From contig JAUCSE010000052.1 in the NCBI GenBank assembly GCA_030445275.1, forward strand, positions 1 to 64,000: DNA of 64,000 bases, written 5' to 3'. Of this stretch, positions 18,333-28,200 are shown piece after piece (the stretch's first letter is position 1; the number at the start of each line of letters is the position of its first letter). This DNA is from Mucilaginibacter sp. Its GTDB lineage: Bacteria > Bacteroidota > Bacteroidia > Sphingobacteriales > Sphingobacteriaceae. The notes beneath the pieces are model-generated. The model saw only the letters and a list, made by a program, of their open reading frames with translations, ran no database searches and was not told the DNA's origin. Made by a program: the position numbers and the translations under genes.

Positions 18333-18393
18333 TGTCTTTACTTGTATTTAGTATGCTCCTTAAAATAAAGATAATTAATTTATCATTTTTAAG

Positions 18394-18414
18394 CCCTTCT
18401 CCTTTGGAGAAGGG
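18394..18414. repeat. Short palindromic intergenic repeat
   Basis: CCCTTCTCC-TTT-GGAGAAGGG is a perfect 9-bp stem. A related, partly decayed copy with TTTTCCTTTGGAGAGGA occurs near 46941-46957. Confidence 0.6.
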
Positions 18415-18438
18415 TTGGGATGAGGCCTCTTATCACCG

Positions 18439-18473
18439 CAAAATTTTATAAATCCCAGACAAAATTTTATAAA
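18439..18473. promoter_or_regulatory. Direct repeats upstream of the copper cluster
   Basis: CAAAATTTTATAAA occurs at 18439-18452 and 18460-18473, exactly 21 bp apart (two helical turns), just upstream of TAGCTTTG (18494-18501). This is a plausible site for a dimeric activator. No regulator gene is adjacent. Confidence 0.5.
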
Positions 18474-18493
18474 ACAGATTGCCCAAAATACTT

Positions 18494-18501
18494 TAGCTTT
18501 G
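18494..18501 (+). promoter_or_regulatory. -7 element of the copper cluster promoter
   Basis: TAGCTTTG matches TAnnTTTG and ends 7 bp before the ATG at 18509. No -33 TTG at normal spacing is visible, which fits an activator-dependent promoter. Confidence 0.5.
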
Positions 18502-18508
18502 TTGTTAA

Positions 18509-18916
18509 ATGAAGAAAGCGGCCATTTTAAGTATAGCAGCATTTTACCTGTTACTCACCACAGGGATGTTTGTCTGCATAATACATTGTGCCGGCGAAAG
18601 CTTTTTTCAACCCAAAATGGCCATGCAGGCCATGAACCATAATGCCCATCATGACAAGCAACAAAAGCATCCCTGTAAAGACAAGGATTGCGATTGCTGC
18701 AACAAGCATGGCAATTATGTGATCAAGGAAAATATTAAACCCGCATTGGTTGATGTGCAGGCACCGCAAGTTGCTGTGCTTCCACGTCAGTTTAATTATG
18801 TACCTGTTACTGTTCAATATCCGGCGATAAATGTACTTAGCCTGCAATATGGCAAGGCACCACCCGGGGTATCAGGCAAAGCCCTTTCTATACAATTACG
18901 TTCCCTCCAGATCTGA
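18509..18916 (+). CDS. Exported Cys/His-rich protein, probably metal-binding
   Basis: A 135-aa product with an N-terminal hydrophobic signal or anchor (about 1-28). A segment very rich in His, Lys and Cys follows (NHNAHHDKQQKHPC and DKDCDCCNKHG, about residues 43-69), and then a Pro/Val-rich tail. Small proteins of this kind sit next to copper genes in Bacteroidota. The His/Cys cluster suggests copper or other metal binding. Downstream are a DUF3347 protein and a multicopper oxidase, though a 310-bp gap with a repeat separates them. Confidence 0.7.
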   Translation: MKKAAILSIAAFYLLLTTGMFVCIIHCAGESFFQPKMAMQAMNHNAHHDKQQKHPCKDKDCDCCNKHGNYVIKENIKPALVDVQAPQVAVLPRQFNYVPVTVQYPAINVLSLQYGKAPPGVSGKALSIQLRSLQI

Positions 18917-19027
18917 TCATCAGGTAAATTGCATCCTTTTTACAGATGGATAATTATTGTCCATTTTTTAAAACCTGATTTAGTTTAATTACTTTATATT
19001 AACGTGAGTGCAGGATAATATATCCTA

Positions 19028-19161
19028 AATGTCATTTCGACGAACAGCGATGGACAAAGTGATGGCGTAAGGAGAAACGCTATCTTGAGTGATTGCGAAA
19101 AATCTTATACTTCATGCATGTAGCATAAGATTTCTCCTCGTACCTCGTTCGAAATGACATT
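19028..19161. repeat. TGTCATTTCGA family palindromic element, copy 1
   Basis: Ends are AATGTCATTTCGA (19028-19040) and its exact reverse complement (19149-19161). The right half, ending CTCGTACCTCG then TTCGAAATGACA, is identical over 35 bp to the element at 32871-33002. Non-coding; it fills most of the gap 18917-19227. Confidence 0.85.
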
Positions 19162-19227
19162 AGGTTTTTGTTAAACCTGAATAGATCCATTCCATAAAAA
19201 TTTAAAAATATTTAATCCATAAAAATT

Positions 19228-19743
19228 ATGAAAACGCTTAAAACATTCATCATACTACTAACCGTGCTGGTATCTTATTCAACTGTTAAAGCCCAGGATA
19301 AAACCGCAGGTACTGCTGTAAATAATGTATTAACCTCCTACCTTGGTGTTAAAAACGCTTTAACCGCCGATGACAAGGCTGCCGCCAAAAGCAAAGCAAA
19401 AGAATTACTGGCAGCTGTTACCGCAGTACCAATGGATAAGTTTACCCCAGAGCAACACAAACTATGGATGACCTACAGCGAAAAACTGGAGTTTGACAGT
19501 CGCCACATTAGCGAAAGCGATGCTATTGATCACCAGCGCGAGCATTTTACCAGTCTTTCAAAAAACCTGTATGAGGTAGTAAAAGGTCTGAAGCTGAATA
19601 CAGCAACTGTTTACGAGCAATACTGCCCGATGAAAAAAGCTACCTGGTTGAGCGAAACCAATGCCATCAAAAATCCATATTATGGTAAGCAGATGCTAAC
19701 CTGCGGTAAAACCACCGAAACGTTGGCTCCGGCTGCCAAATAA
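19228..19743 (+). CDS. DUF3347 domain protein (periplasmic, copper-linked)
   Basis: A 171-aa protein with a signal peptide (ending VKAQ) and a helical DUF3347 domain (about 30-125). The C-terminal segment YEQYCPMKKATWLS...NPYYGKQMLTCG (about 128-157) carries two Cys and Met residues, as in heavy-metal-binding tails of CusB/CusF-linked proteins. It is probably a periplasmic copper carrier. The multicopper oxidase gene starts 17 bp downstream, so the two are cotranscribed. Confidence 0.85.
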   Translation: MKTLKTFIILLTVLVSYSTVKAQDKTAGTAVNNVLTSYLGVKNALTADDKAAAKSKAKELLAAVTAVPMDKFTPEQHKLWMTYSEKLEFDSRHISESDAIDHQREHFTSLSKNLYEVVKGLKLNTATVYEQYCPMKKATWLSETNAIKNPYYGKQMLTCGKTTETLAPAAK

Positions 19744-19760
19744 TTATAACGGATTTATTT

Positions 19761-22079
19761 ATGAAGATCATCCTATTGATATGGATTAATCTCTCTTTGT
19801 CGGTTTTTGCTTTCGGTCAGCACCACATGTCTATGAAAATGGACAAAGGTGCTGCCGGGAAGCAGCTGCCTTTTTATACCAAAATTGGCAACAGGGATAT
19901 ATACCACATCTACATTAATGATACTACGGTAAACTACACCGGCAAAACCAGGCCCGCCATGGCCATTAATGGCTCTATCCCGGCACCTACCCTAACTTTT
20001 ACGGAGGGTGACACTGCCGAGATCTATGTACATAATAACATGATGATGGAAACGTCTATTCACTGGCATGGTTTAATTTTGCCTAACCGGTACGATGGGG
20101 TTTCGTATTTAACTACTTCGCCCGTTAAGGCCGGCGAAACGCATCTGTATAAATTTCCGCTGGTTCAGCATGGCACTTACTGGTATCATTCGCACACCAT
20201 GACCCAGCAGCAGAGCGGCATGTATGGCGCTTTTATCATCCGCGAAAAACAGCCATCTCCCATCAAGGAGTATACCTTGTTATTAAGCGACTGGACAGAT
20301 GCCAACCCCGAGCAGGTACAGCGTTCCCTGCATAATGCCACCGACTGGTATGCCATACAAAAAGGCAGCACGCAAAACTACCTGGAGGCCATAAAAGAAG
20401 GGCATTTTAAAACTAAGGTGGGTAATGAGTGGAAACGAATGACGGCCATGGATGTGAGCGACGTATACTACGACCGCTTTTTTAGCAATGGTAAGCCCGA
20501 AAACACCGCCCCGCAATTTAAGGCCGGCGATAAGGTAAGGCTGCACGTGGTAAACGGAAGCTCATCAACCTATTTCTGGCTTAATTATGCCGGTGGCAAG
20601 CTCAGCGTTGTAGCCAATGATGGCGAGGATGTGGAACCCATTAAAGTCGACCGGCTGATTATTGGGGTTGCTGAAACTTATGATGTGGTGGTTACTATAC
20701 CTAAAGATGGCAGCTATGAGTTTTTAGCCACGCCCGAGGATCGTACCAAATATACTTCGGTGTGGCTGGGTTCGGGCACAAAGCATCAGGCCAAACATTT
20801 GCTCAGGCTCAAGTACTTTGAAGGCATGAAAATGATGAACGGTATGATGAGCATGAACGGTGATATGAAGGAGATGGAGGGCATGACCATGACCAACCAG
20901 GTAATGGACATGAACACCGTCATGTACCCCGAAATTACCGACCCAGCAGAGCACACTGATCATAAAAAAGCCTCAAAACCCCAAAAGATGGGTGGTATGG
21001 ATATGGGCGGTAAGAAAATGGATAATATGGACATGGGCGATATGAAAATGGATGGTGATTCCTCTGCCGACATCGTAACGCTGAACTACGGCATGTTAAA
21101 ATCAACCAGGGTTACTACCCTGCCTGCCGGGCCAACCAAAACGCTCAAGTTTGACCTTACCGGTAATATGAACCGCTATGTGTGGACCATCAACAATAAA
21201 ACGGTATCAGAATCAGACAAGATACTGATTAAAAATGGCGAGAACGTACGGATCATCCTATACAACAACACCATGATGCGGCACCCTATGCACCTGCATG
21301 GCCATTATTTCAGGGTGCTGAACGGCCAGGGCGAATATTCGCCATTAAAAAACACGCTGGATATTATGCCGATGGAAAGGGATACCATTGAGTTCAGGGC
21401 CACTGAAAGCGGCGATTGGTTTTTCCATTGCCATATCCTGTACCACATGATGAGCGGTATGGGGCGTATATTCAGTTATGAAAATTCACCGCCCAACCCT
21501 GAAATCCCCGATCCGGCAAAAGCTATTAAAAAGATATATGCCGATGACCAGCATTTTTATGCCATGGCAAAAGTAGGCTTGGAAAGTAATGGCAGCGATG
21601 GTAACGCCTCGCTGGCTAATACCCGCTGGAAACTATCAACCCTATGGCACCTGGGCTTGCATGATCATGATGGTTATGAAAGCGAAACCATGATCGGCCG
21701 GTATTTTGGCCAAATGCAATGGCTGTATACTTATGGTGGTTTTGATTATCACTATAAAAAAGAGGAAGGAGCGCCAGAAAAGAACCTGTTTGGGCAGATC
21801 AGGAACAAAAACAACCGCAAAACGGTAGTTGCCGGTTTGGCCTATACGCTGCCCATGTTGGTAATTGCAGATGCCCGCATAGATGGGAATGGCAAATTAA
21901 GGTTTCAGCTAAGCCGTGATGATATACCGCTTACCAGTCGCCTGCGTTTTACTTTTATGGGCAATACAGATAAGGAATACGCCGTAGGTTTCAGGTATAT
22001 TTTCACCAAGTATTTTTCACTATCGAGCCATTATGACAGCGATATGGGCTTGGGCGGTGGATTAACGCTGACCTATTAG
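19761..22079 (+). CDS. Multicopper oxidase (CopA-like) with a C-terminal CopB-like barrel segment
   Basis: A 772-aa protein with a signal peptide (1-20). Copper-site motifs are HWHG (101-104), WYHSH (141-145), HPMHLHG (508-514) and HCHILYHMMSGM (556-567), giving type 1 ligands Cys557, His562 and Met567; trinuclear ligands are complete. A Met-rich stretch (355-432) contains many MxM and MDMG units, likely Cu(I) binding. After residue 575 about 200 residues (KIYADDQHFYAMAKVG to the end) resemble the outer-membrane CopB protein, ending in an aromatic residue like a beta barrel. The usual separate CopA and CopB seem fused. Role: periplasmic Cu(I) oxidation and copper tolerance. Confidence 0.9.
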   Translation: MKIILLIWINLSLSVFAFGQHHMSMKMDKGAAGKQLPFYTKIGNRDIYHIYINDTTVNYTGKTRPAMAINGSIPAPTLTFTEGDTAEIYVHNNMMMETSIHWHGLILPNRYDGVSYLTTSPVKAGETHLYKFPLVQHGTYWYHSHTMTQQQSGMYGAFIIREKQPSPIKEYTLLLSDWTDANPEQVQRSLHNATDWYAIQKGSTQNYLEAIKEGHFKTKVGNEWKRMTAMDVSDVYYDRFFSNGKPENTAPQFKAGDKVRLHVVNGSSSTYFWLNYAGGKLSVVANDGEDVEPIKVDRLIIGVAETYDVVVTIPKDGSYEFLATPEDRTKYTSVWLGSGTKHQAKHLLRLKYFEGMKMMNGMMSMNGDMKEMEGMTMTNQVMDMNTVMYPEITDPAEHTDHKKASKPQKMGGMDMGGKKMDNMDMGDMKMDGDSSADIVTLNYGMLKSTRVTTLPAGPTKTLKFDLTGNMNRYVWTINNKTVSESDKILIKNGENVRIILYNNTMMRHPMHLHGHYFRVLNGQGEYSPLKNTLDIMPMERDTIEFRATESGDWFFHCHILYHMMSGMGRIFSYENSPPNPEIPDPAKAIKKIYADDQHFYAMAKVGLESNGSDGNASLANTRWKLSTLWHLGLHDHDGYESETMIGRYFGQMQWLYTYGGFDYHYKKEEGAPEKNLFGQIRNKNNRKTVVAGLAYTLPMLVIADARIDGNGKLRFQLSRDDIPLTSRLRFTFMGNTDKEYAVGFRYIFTKYFSLSSHYDSDMGLGGGLTLTY

Positions 22080-22087
22080 CCCCCCGG

Positions 22088-22320
22088 CCCCCGCCAGCTG
22101 GCGGGGGAGTGTAAAAAACGCTCCCTCAGGTTCTACCGTGTACACTTTTTTGATACCCCAGAGGGGTTGAACGTTGGTAGAAATAGGGTCAAAACAAATT
22201 TTATGTGCCGTAGGTGCGTCACTTTTTAACTTTCAGATATTGATTAGTGACGTACCTACGGCACTAAAAACGATCACGTTTCATTATTTCTACCGACATT
22301 TTGCTCCTCCGGAGCAGTAT
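22088..22320. repeat. Cluster of nested palindromes after the multicopper oxidase gene
   Basis: It contains a perfect 20-bp palindrome (CCCCCGCCAGCTGGCGGGGG, 22088-22107). It also has a 19-bp inverted pair GTGCCGTAGGTGCGTCACT (22205-22223) with its near-complement (22246-22264). An outer pair GTTGGTAGAAATA (22173-22185) and TATTTCTACCGAC (22285-22297) brackets the inner one. No gene is present between 22080 and 22366. Confidence 0.75.
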
Positions 22321-22366
22321 CTCAAAATTTGTTAATCTATTAAAAAAATGTGTATGCCTAATAGTT

Positions 22367-23614
22367 TCAGGAACCCTGCATTTTGATGAATGCTAATACT
22401 TTTTTAGTTTCCTCGGGGTATATAGCTATGCGATGGGTACGCACCAGGTAAGGTACGCTCATTTTACCTCCGGCGGCCTCTACCGAAATTACGTTCGATG
22501 GCTTTTGAGGCATATGGCAGCTGATACAATTATTATTAATGGCCGATCCTAATTTAGGGGCCATTGTGCAGAAGTTATGTTTAGCTTCACTATGGCAGTT
22601 CAGACATTTCTGGGTGTACAGGGCTATGTTCTGGCTGTTATTAACATGCGGGTTATGGCAGGTGCCACAATCCATATTGCTCATTAAAAAGCATTTGCTT
22701 GATGATAGTAAAGCATCCTGGTTGCCGTGCACATCAAGTGTAGCCGGATCTGTATTTTCATGTAAAAAATGGGGCTCCCTGAATTTTGCCAGTGTATCAC
22801 CCATTTTAAAAACAAATGCTGATCGTTGAAAAGCATCTTTGTTTCCGGAGTGGCATACCGCGCAGGCATCCATTTTTTGCCCCCTGGTTAATGAGCTGTA
22901 GGTGGTTATATATTTTGCTTTTTTCTCCTCAGGGTATTCTGTATGATAGTTTACATGATTGGCTGCCGGGCCGTGGCAACGCTCGCAATCAATACCGTAT
23001 ATCAGTGATGATTTATCAAAGTTTACCTTTCGGTTGGTGAGGCTCATTTCTGGTTCTGGCAACTCATTAACATACGAGCTATGACACTCCAGGCACCTTT
23101 TAATTATTGGCCGGCTAAAGTCGATACGATCGGCTGCGTATCCCGGACTATTTGTCCAGCTGTGCAAAGCGCTGAAATATGACATCGGCAGTTCAAACAA
23201 TTGATTGCCTTTCCAGTACAGATACGTTTGAGCCTTTACATGACCTACAGTGATGTCAAATTTTTGCGCGTCAACTACCTTGCCATTTACGTAACCCACC
23301 TGGTATAAACCGTCCTTACGCTTTTCCATGACCACTTTCATGCCATTGCCAAAATCAAAACCATTGGAACCTTTAGCAAAGCTGCCATCAATATTATTTA
23401 AGGATGCCGGGCGCGAGGTTTGAAAATGAGCCGTATGGATATAGGAATCATAAACAGCACTATGGCATTTTACGCAGCTGGCCGAGCCTGCAAATACCTG
23501 TCCGCGCGGATCCTCCGGTTTATTGCTAAAGCATTGGGTAAGGATGAAACTTAAAGGGATCAGGGAAATTAAAACGAATAAAAACGACCTTTTTTTAAGC
23601 ATGTTTTCAGGCAC
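22367..23614 (-). CDS. Heptaheme c-type cytochrome lipoprotein
   Basis: A 415-aa product with a lipoprotein signal (ILTQC, lipidated Cys near residue 28). Seven CxxCH haem motifs are present: CVKCH, CLECH, CERCH, CAVCH, CGTCH, CLNCH and CISCH. This resembles the multihaem cytochrome c554/nitrite-reductase-associated group and should carry electrons at the membrane surface. ATG 23602 (MLKKRSF) is an alternative start. It follows SusD on the same strand, but a strong terminator separates them, so it is probably a separate transcript. Electron partners are not visible here. Confidence 0.88.
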   Translation of the reverse strand: MPENMLKKRSFLFVLISLIPLSFILTQCFSNKPEDPRGQVFAGSASCVKCHSAVYDSYIHTAHFQTSRPASLNNIDGSFAKGSNGFDFGNGMKVVMEKRKDGLYQVGYVNGKVVDAQKFDITVGHVKAQTYLYWKGNQLFELPMSYFSALHSWTNSPGYAADRIDFSRPIIKRCLECHSSYVNELPEPEMSLTNRKVNFDKSSLIYGIDCERCHGPAANHVNYHTEYPEEKKAKYITTYSSLTRGQKMDACAVCHSGNKDAFQRSAFVFKMGDTLAKFREPHFLHENTDPATLDVHGNQDALLSSSKCFLMSNMDCGTCHNPHVNNSQNIALYTQKCLNCHSEAKHNFCTMAPKLGSAINNNCISCHMPQKPSNVISVEAAGGKMSVPYLVRTHRIAIYPEETKKVLAFIKMQGS

Positions 23615-23696
23615 TAAATAAGCAGGAACTTAATTGACCTATAATAAATGGCCTCTATAAAATCAATAACAATTTACTTTAATAATTAAATAAAAA

Positions 23697-23735
23697 CAAA
23701 AGGCTGTCACAATAAGCGACAGCCTTTTGTTTGGG
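23697..23735. terminator. Terminator after SusD
   Basis: A perfect 12-bp stem, CAAAAGGCTGTC (23697-23708) and GACAGCCTTTTG (23718-23729), 15 bp past the SusD stop. A and T tracts flank both sides, so it can act in either direction. Confidence 0.85.
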
Positions 23736-23744
23736 TAATAGCTA

Positions 23745-25247
23745 TTAATTATAGCCTGGGTTTTGTTTTACTTTACTACCATTGGTTGTTTCGTTTAATG
23801 GTATTGGTAAAATTTCATTAACACCCGCCTTAAAGCCTTTAAATGAAAGTACCGTAGGCGCTTGTCCCCAGCGTACCAGGTCAAACCAGCGGTGACCTTC
23901 GGTAGCCAGTTCTAAACGGCGCTCGTTCTGGATGCTTTGTAAGTTTGCCGGAACAGATGGCAGGCCAACACGGGCACGCACAGCATCTAACAAAAGTTGC
24001 GCCCTGCCTGTGGTTCCGCCATTAACGTCAGCTTCTGCTTCCATCAGATAGGTATCTGCCAAACGGATCTCAATATAATCATTTGGCCAGTTAAGCTCAT
24101 TAGTACCAGTAGTTACTATATTACTTAATAGCGGAGCGTACTTCTGTATATAATAACCGGTACCCTGGTAGCTTTGCTCGTAACTTCCTTTGTTAGCCTT
24201 TGTTAAGCTATCAATGTTGGCAATAGTATAAGGATACCGCGGGTCGCCCTTCATGGCAGCAACTAATTGAGGGGTTATTGGGTTAAAGCCATACCCTGCG
24301 GCAAAATAGATCGGGCCCTTATAGTTACGCGGACCAACCATTTGTACATAGATATTTGATTTAAAAGTGTTCCAGTTGCTCCAGGTATAATTTTGTGTTC
24401 CGGAGTGAACCAACTCAAAAATCGACTCGCTGTTAAATTTGTTGGTAGGGCTAAATATGTCACCATATTTGGGTACTAATTTATAGCCATAATTGGTATT
24501 TACATCCTGTAAAGTTTTAGCTGCCAGATCCCATTTTTTCTCATACAGATAAACTTTACCCAACAGCGCTTTTGCGGCCCCCTGGGTTACACGTCCGTTT
24601 TCTGTGGCTATAACCGTAGCCGGTAAGCCCGCTATGGCCGCTGTTAAATCAGCTTCTATTTGCGCGTATACGGCCTCGGGTGTAGCCTGAGGCTGATCAT
24701 ATACATTCTGAAGCGTTAGTGTAGTTAAAAGTAAGGGTACATTTTTAAATAACCTAACCAGGTCAAAGTAATAATGTGCACGCAGGAATTGTGCTTCGGC
24801 TGTATATCTTTTTAAAAGATCGCTGCTTAAGCCTGGTACTTTGGGTAACTGCTCAAGCAACACGTCAGTGCGGTTTATACCTTGAAAATTAATTGGCCAA
24901 AACTGATCCTGGGGTCCAAGTGTTGGTGAAATTGTATAGTTATTCATTGCCTGCCATGGTGCCATATCAGAAGAAGTACCACCACCTGCAAAACACTCAT
25001 CAGACGCTGAGTTAAGTGCACCAAGCGGATCTGAGTAAGTATTATCAATACCTCCTGTTTCTGTAACCAGTGGATCATATGCCGCAACTAAAGCAGTAAA
25101 TGCCTGTGCAGGGTTAGCGTAATAATTTGATTGTAAAAATTGTCCTTGCGGCTGTAATTGCAGAAAGGATTTTTTGCAGGATGCCATTATACCAATTCCT
25201 AACAAAACGGCTCCTGTATATATATAATATTTTGATTTCATGATCAT
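23745..25247 (-). CDS. RagB/SusD family outer-membrane lipoprotein
   Basis: About 500 aa with a lipoprotein signal (IMASCKKS). The N-terminal TPR-like SusD_like region (about 30-230) and C-terminal SusD domain hold typical segments: FLRAHYYFDLVRLF and the terminal NERRLELATEGHRWFDLVRWG. SusD proteins bind oligosaccharide or peptide ligands over the SusC channel. It lies 12 bp after SusC. No glycosidase, peptidase or sulfatase gene is in the operon, so the nutrient is unknown. Confidence 0.95.
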   Translation of the reverse strand: MIMKSKYYIYTGAVLLGIGIMASCKKSFLQLQPQGQFLQSNYYANPAQAFTALVAAYDPLVTETGGIDNTYSDPLGALNSASDECFAGGGTSSDMAPWQAMNNYTISPTLGPQDQFWPINFQGINRTDVLLEQLPKVPGLSSDLLKRYTAEAQFLRAHYYFDLVRLFKNVPLLLTTLTLQNVYDQPQATPEAVYAQIEADLTAAIAGLPATVIATENGRVTQGAAKALLGKVYLYEKKWDLAAKTLQDVNTNYGYKLVPKYGDIFSPTNKFNSESIFELVHSGTQNYTWSNWNTFKSNIYVQMVGPRNYKGPIYFAAGYGFNPITPQLVAAMKGDPRYPYTIANIDSLTKANKGSYEQSYQGTGYYIQKYAPLLSNIVTTGTNELNWPNDYIEIRLADTYLMEAEADVNGGTTGRAQLLLDAVRARVGLPSVPANLQSIQNERRLELATEGHRWFDLVRWGQAPTVLSFKGFKAGVNEILPIPLNETTNGSKVKQNPGYN

Positions 25248-25259
25248 CGTAATTTTTTG

Positions 25260-28200
25260 TTATAAAGTAATATCTAAACCTGCCATAAAGGTGCGGGCCT
25301 GGGGATAGATACCCATATCAATACCGCCATTGTTATTATTTGCACCAACTTCCGGATCATAGCCTTTGTATCCGGTTATGGTAACCAGGTTATTGCTGCT
25401 TAAAAATACCCTGACTCTTTTTACATCAGCTGCCTTAAGCCATGTTTGGGGTAAGGTATAACCTAACTGCAAAGTTTTGATGCGGAAATAAGCGCCATTT
25501 TGCAGATAAAAGTTTGACGGGTTCTTAAAGTTTTGATTAGGGTCATTGTCTGTTAAACGCGGATAATTACTACCTGAATTAGTTGGCGTCCAGGCGTTTA
25601 AAGCCGCGATAGGATAGTTGGCGCCATTGATATCTAAACGACGGTAAGCCTGGTAAATTTTGTTACCCCAAACACCTTGTCCAAATATTTTGATATCAAA
25701 GTTTTTGTAGTTAACATTAAAATTAACGCCGTAAACAAAGGTTGGTTGTGGATTACCCAAAAACTTACGGTCGGCAGCAGTGATTTTACCATCACCATCA
25801 ATATCCTGCCATTTAAAATCGCCAGGTTTGGCGTTTGGCTGTATCAACTGTCCATTTTTGTTGGTATAAGCATTGATCTCTGCCTGTGAATGGAATACAC
25901 CTAATTCCTGGAAACCATAAAACGCTCCAATAGGCTGTCCAACCGCAGTACGGCCAATTTCATAAGTTGAGCTTTGTACAGTACCTACCGTAAAGTAATT
26001 ATTAAAAGCACCAATACTTGTTACTTCGTTATGGTTGTATGATATGTTACCGTTTAAACTATAATTGAATTGACCTACTTTATTAGCATATCCAAGGCTT
26101 AACTCCACACCTTTGTTTTCCATATCTCCAACATTCGCAAATGGTTGTCCATTAAAGCCAGAGTATGTAGGAAGTTGGATCTGCTGTAGCATACCTTTGG
26201 TTAGTTTTCTATAAACATCAAAGGTTACGGTTAGGTTATTGAAGAAAGTTGCATCAAAACCTATGTCCGCGCTACGGGTTTCTTCCCATTTCAAATCAGG
26301 ATTTGCCGGGGCATTGGGGCTATAACCAATATTAAGCATATCATTGCCAAATACATAATTACGGCCACTACCAATAGTAGCTGCATATTGGAATGGTGTA
26401 AGTGCCATTTCGTTACCTAATATACCATATGAGCCACGTAGTTTAAAGAAGTCAACAAATGAGTTTTTAGGGAACCAATCTTCACGGCTCACTACATAAC
26501 CTACCTGTGCAGATGGGAATGTTCCATAAATGTTGTTACTACCAAACTTTGATGATCCGTCACGACGAATAATACCTGTAAACAAATATTTTTGATCATA
26601 GTCATACGTTACCCTGCCAAAATATGACGACAGCGTGTGCGGCTGTGTAGTAATACCATTAGCTATTCTATTAGCAGATGCTAAAGCAAAACCATTCGAC
26701 GCATCATCAAATGAATTTACAGGTTCGCCAATAAATGTTCCGCCTAAGCCTGAAGCGGTTGTTTTTTGTGCACTGTTACCTATTAAAGCTGTAAGGTTAT
26801 GTTTACCAAATGAACGGGTATAAGTAGCCGTATTATCCAGGTTCCATGTTAGATTTCTGTCGTTTTCCTGGTATTGAGAAGTGTTTGACAGATTACTTGT
26901 ACTTGAATTCAGGAAATAAAGCGGCGTAAAACCATCCTGACCATAATAGGATTGTTTAGCGCTGATCTGCGATCTGATCTTTAATCCGGCAATGGGTTCG
27001 ATCTCGGCAAAAGCACTACCTAGCAGGTTAGTGGCATAGTTATAATTCCCCAGGCGTGTTTGCGCATAAGCCACAGGGTTTGTAATTTCCTGCGATACAT
27101 AATTTGATATGCCGTAAGGCTGCCCTTGAGCATTTCTTACTATATAGTTAGCCTGGGTGTTATAAACCGATGCATTAGGCTGGGAATTGATGTCACTTAC
27201 TGTTACGGGAGTAAGCGGATCAAGATTCAGAGCAGAACTAAGCGGACCACCGAATACACTATTGGTATTTCCAACACTTTTACTGCGGGTGTAATTATAA
27301 GTAAAGTTTTCGCCTATAGTAAGCCATTTTTTAACCTTATAGCTGGTGTTTACTGTAAAGTTGAACTTTTTATAATCAGAAATATCAGGCATAACAATAC
27401 CTTTTTGATCAAGGTAGCCAAAAGAGGTGTAGTAATTTGCCTTATCTGTAGCGCCACCGATACTCAGGTTATGGTTTTGGATTAAAGCACTGTTACTAAA
27501 AATTTCGTCCTGCCAGTTTGTTCCTGCTCCTAATGAAGATGGGTTAGCAAAAAGAGGAGTTTTACCATCATTGGTAAGCGCTTCATTTCTTAACGTGGCA
27601 TACTGTGATGCATTGGCCAGTTTAACCTTGCTTACCGGACCCTGGAAACCAACATATCCATTATAAGTTATTTGAGCGTCGCCTTTTTTACCTTTTTTGG
27701 TAGTAACTAATATAACACCATTTGATGAACGTGAACCATAAATAGCAGCCGATGCATCTTTTAACACATCAATTGATTCAATGTCATTCGGATTGACGTT
27801 ATCAATACCACCGTTATCAACCACAATACCATCAATTACGTATAAAGGATCACTATTCTGTCTTGAAGTGATACCCCTTACCCTGATAGTTGGAGCCGAA
27901 CCCGGAGAACCTGAAGATTGAACTACTGATACACCTGAAACCCTACCTTTTAATGCATCATCAATACGGGTTACCTGCTGATCTTGCAGATCGGCTGTTT
28001 TAACACTGCTGATAGCGCCGGTAACGGTTAATTTCTTTTGTGTACCGTAACCTACCACAACAACTTCGGTCAGGTTTTTTACACCTTCAACCATAGTAAT
28101 GGTAAGGTTGGTTTGGTTGCCAACAGTTACTTCCTGATTGTTAAAGCCAATATAGGCAACTACCAGTACCGAACCAGGACCAGCTACACTTAATTTAAAA

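Noticed and set aside
20823..21060. Met-rich stretch of the multicopper oxidase considered as a frameshifted or low-complexity artefact
   Set aside because: The frame stays open with normal codon use on both sides and Met-rich inserts are known in copper oxidases.
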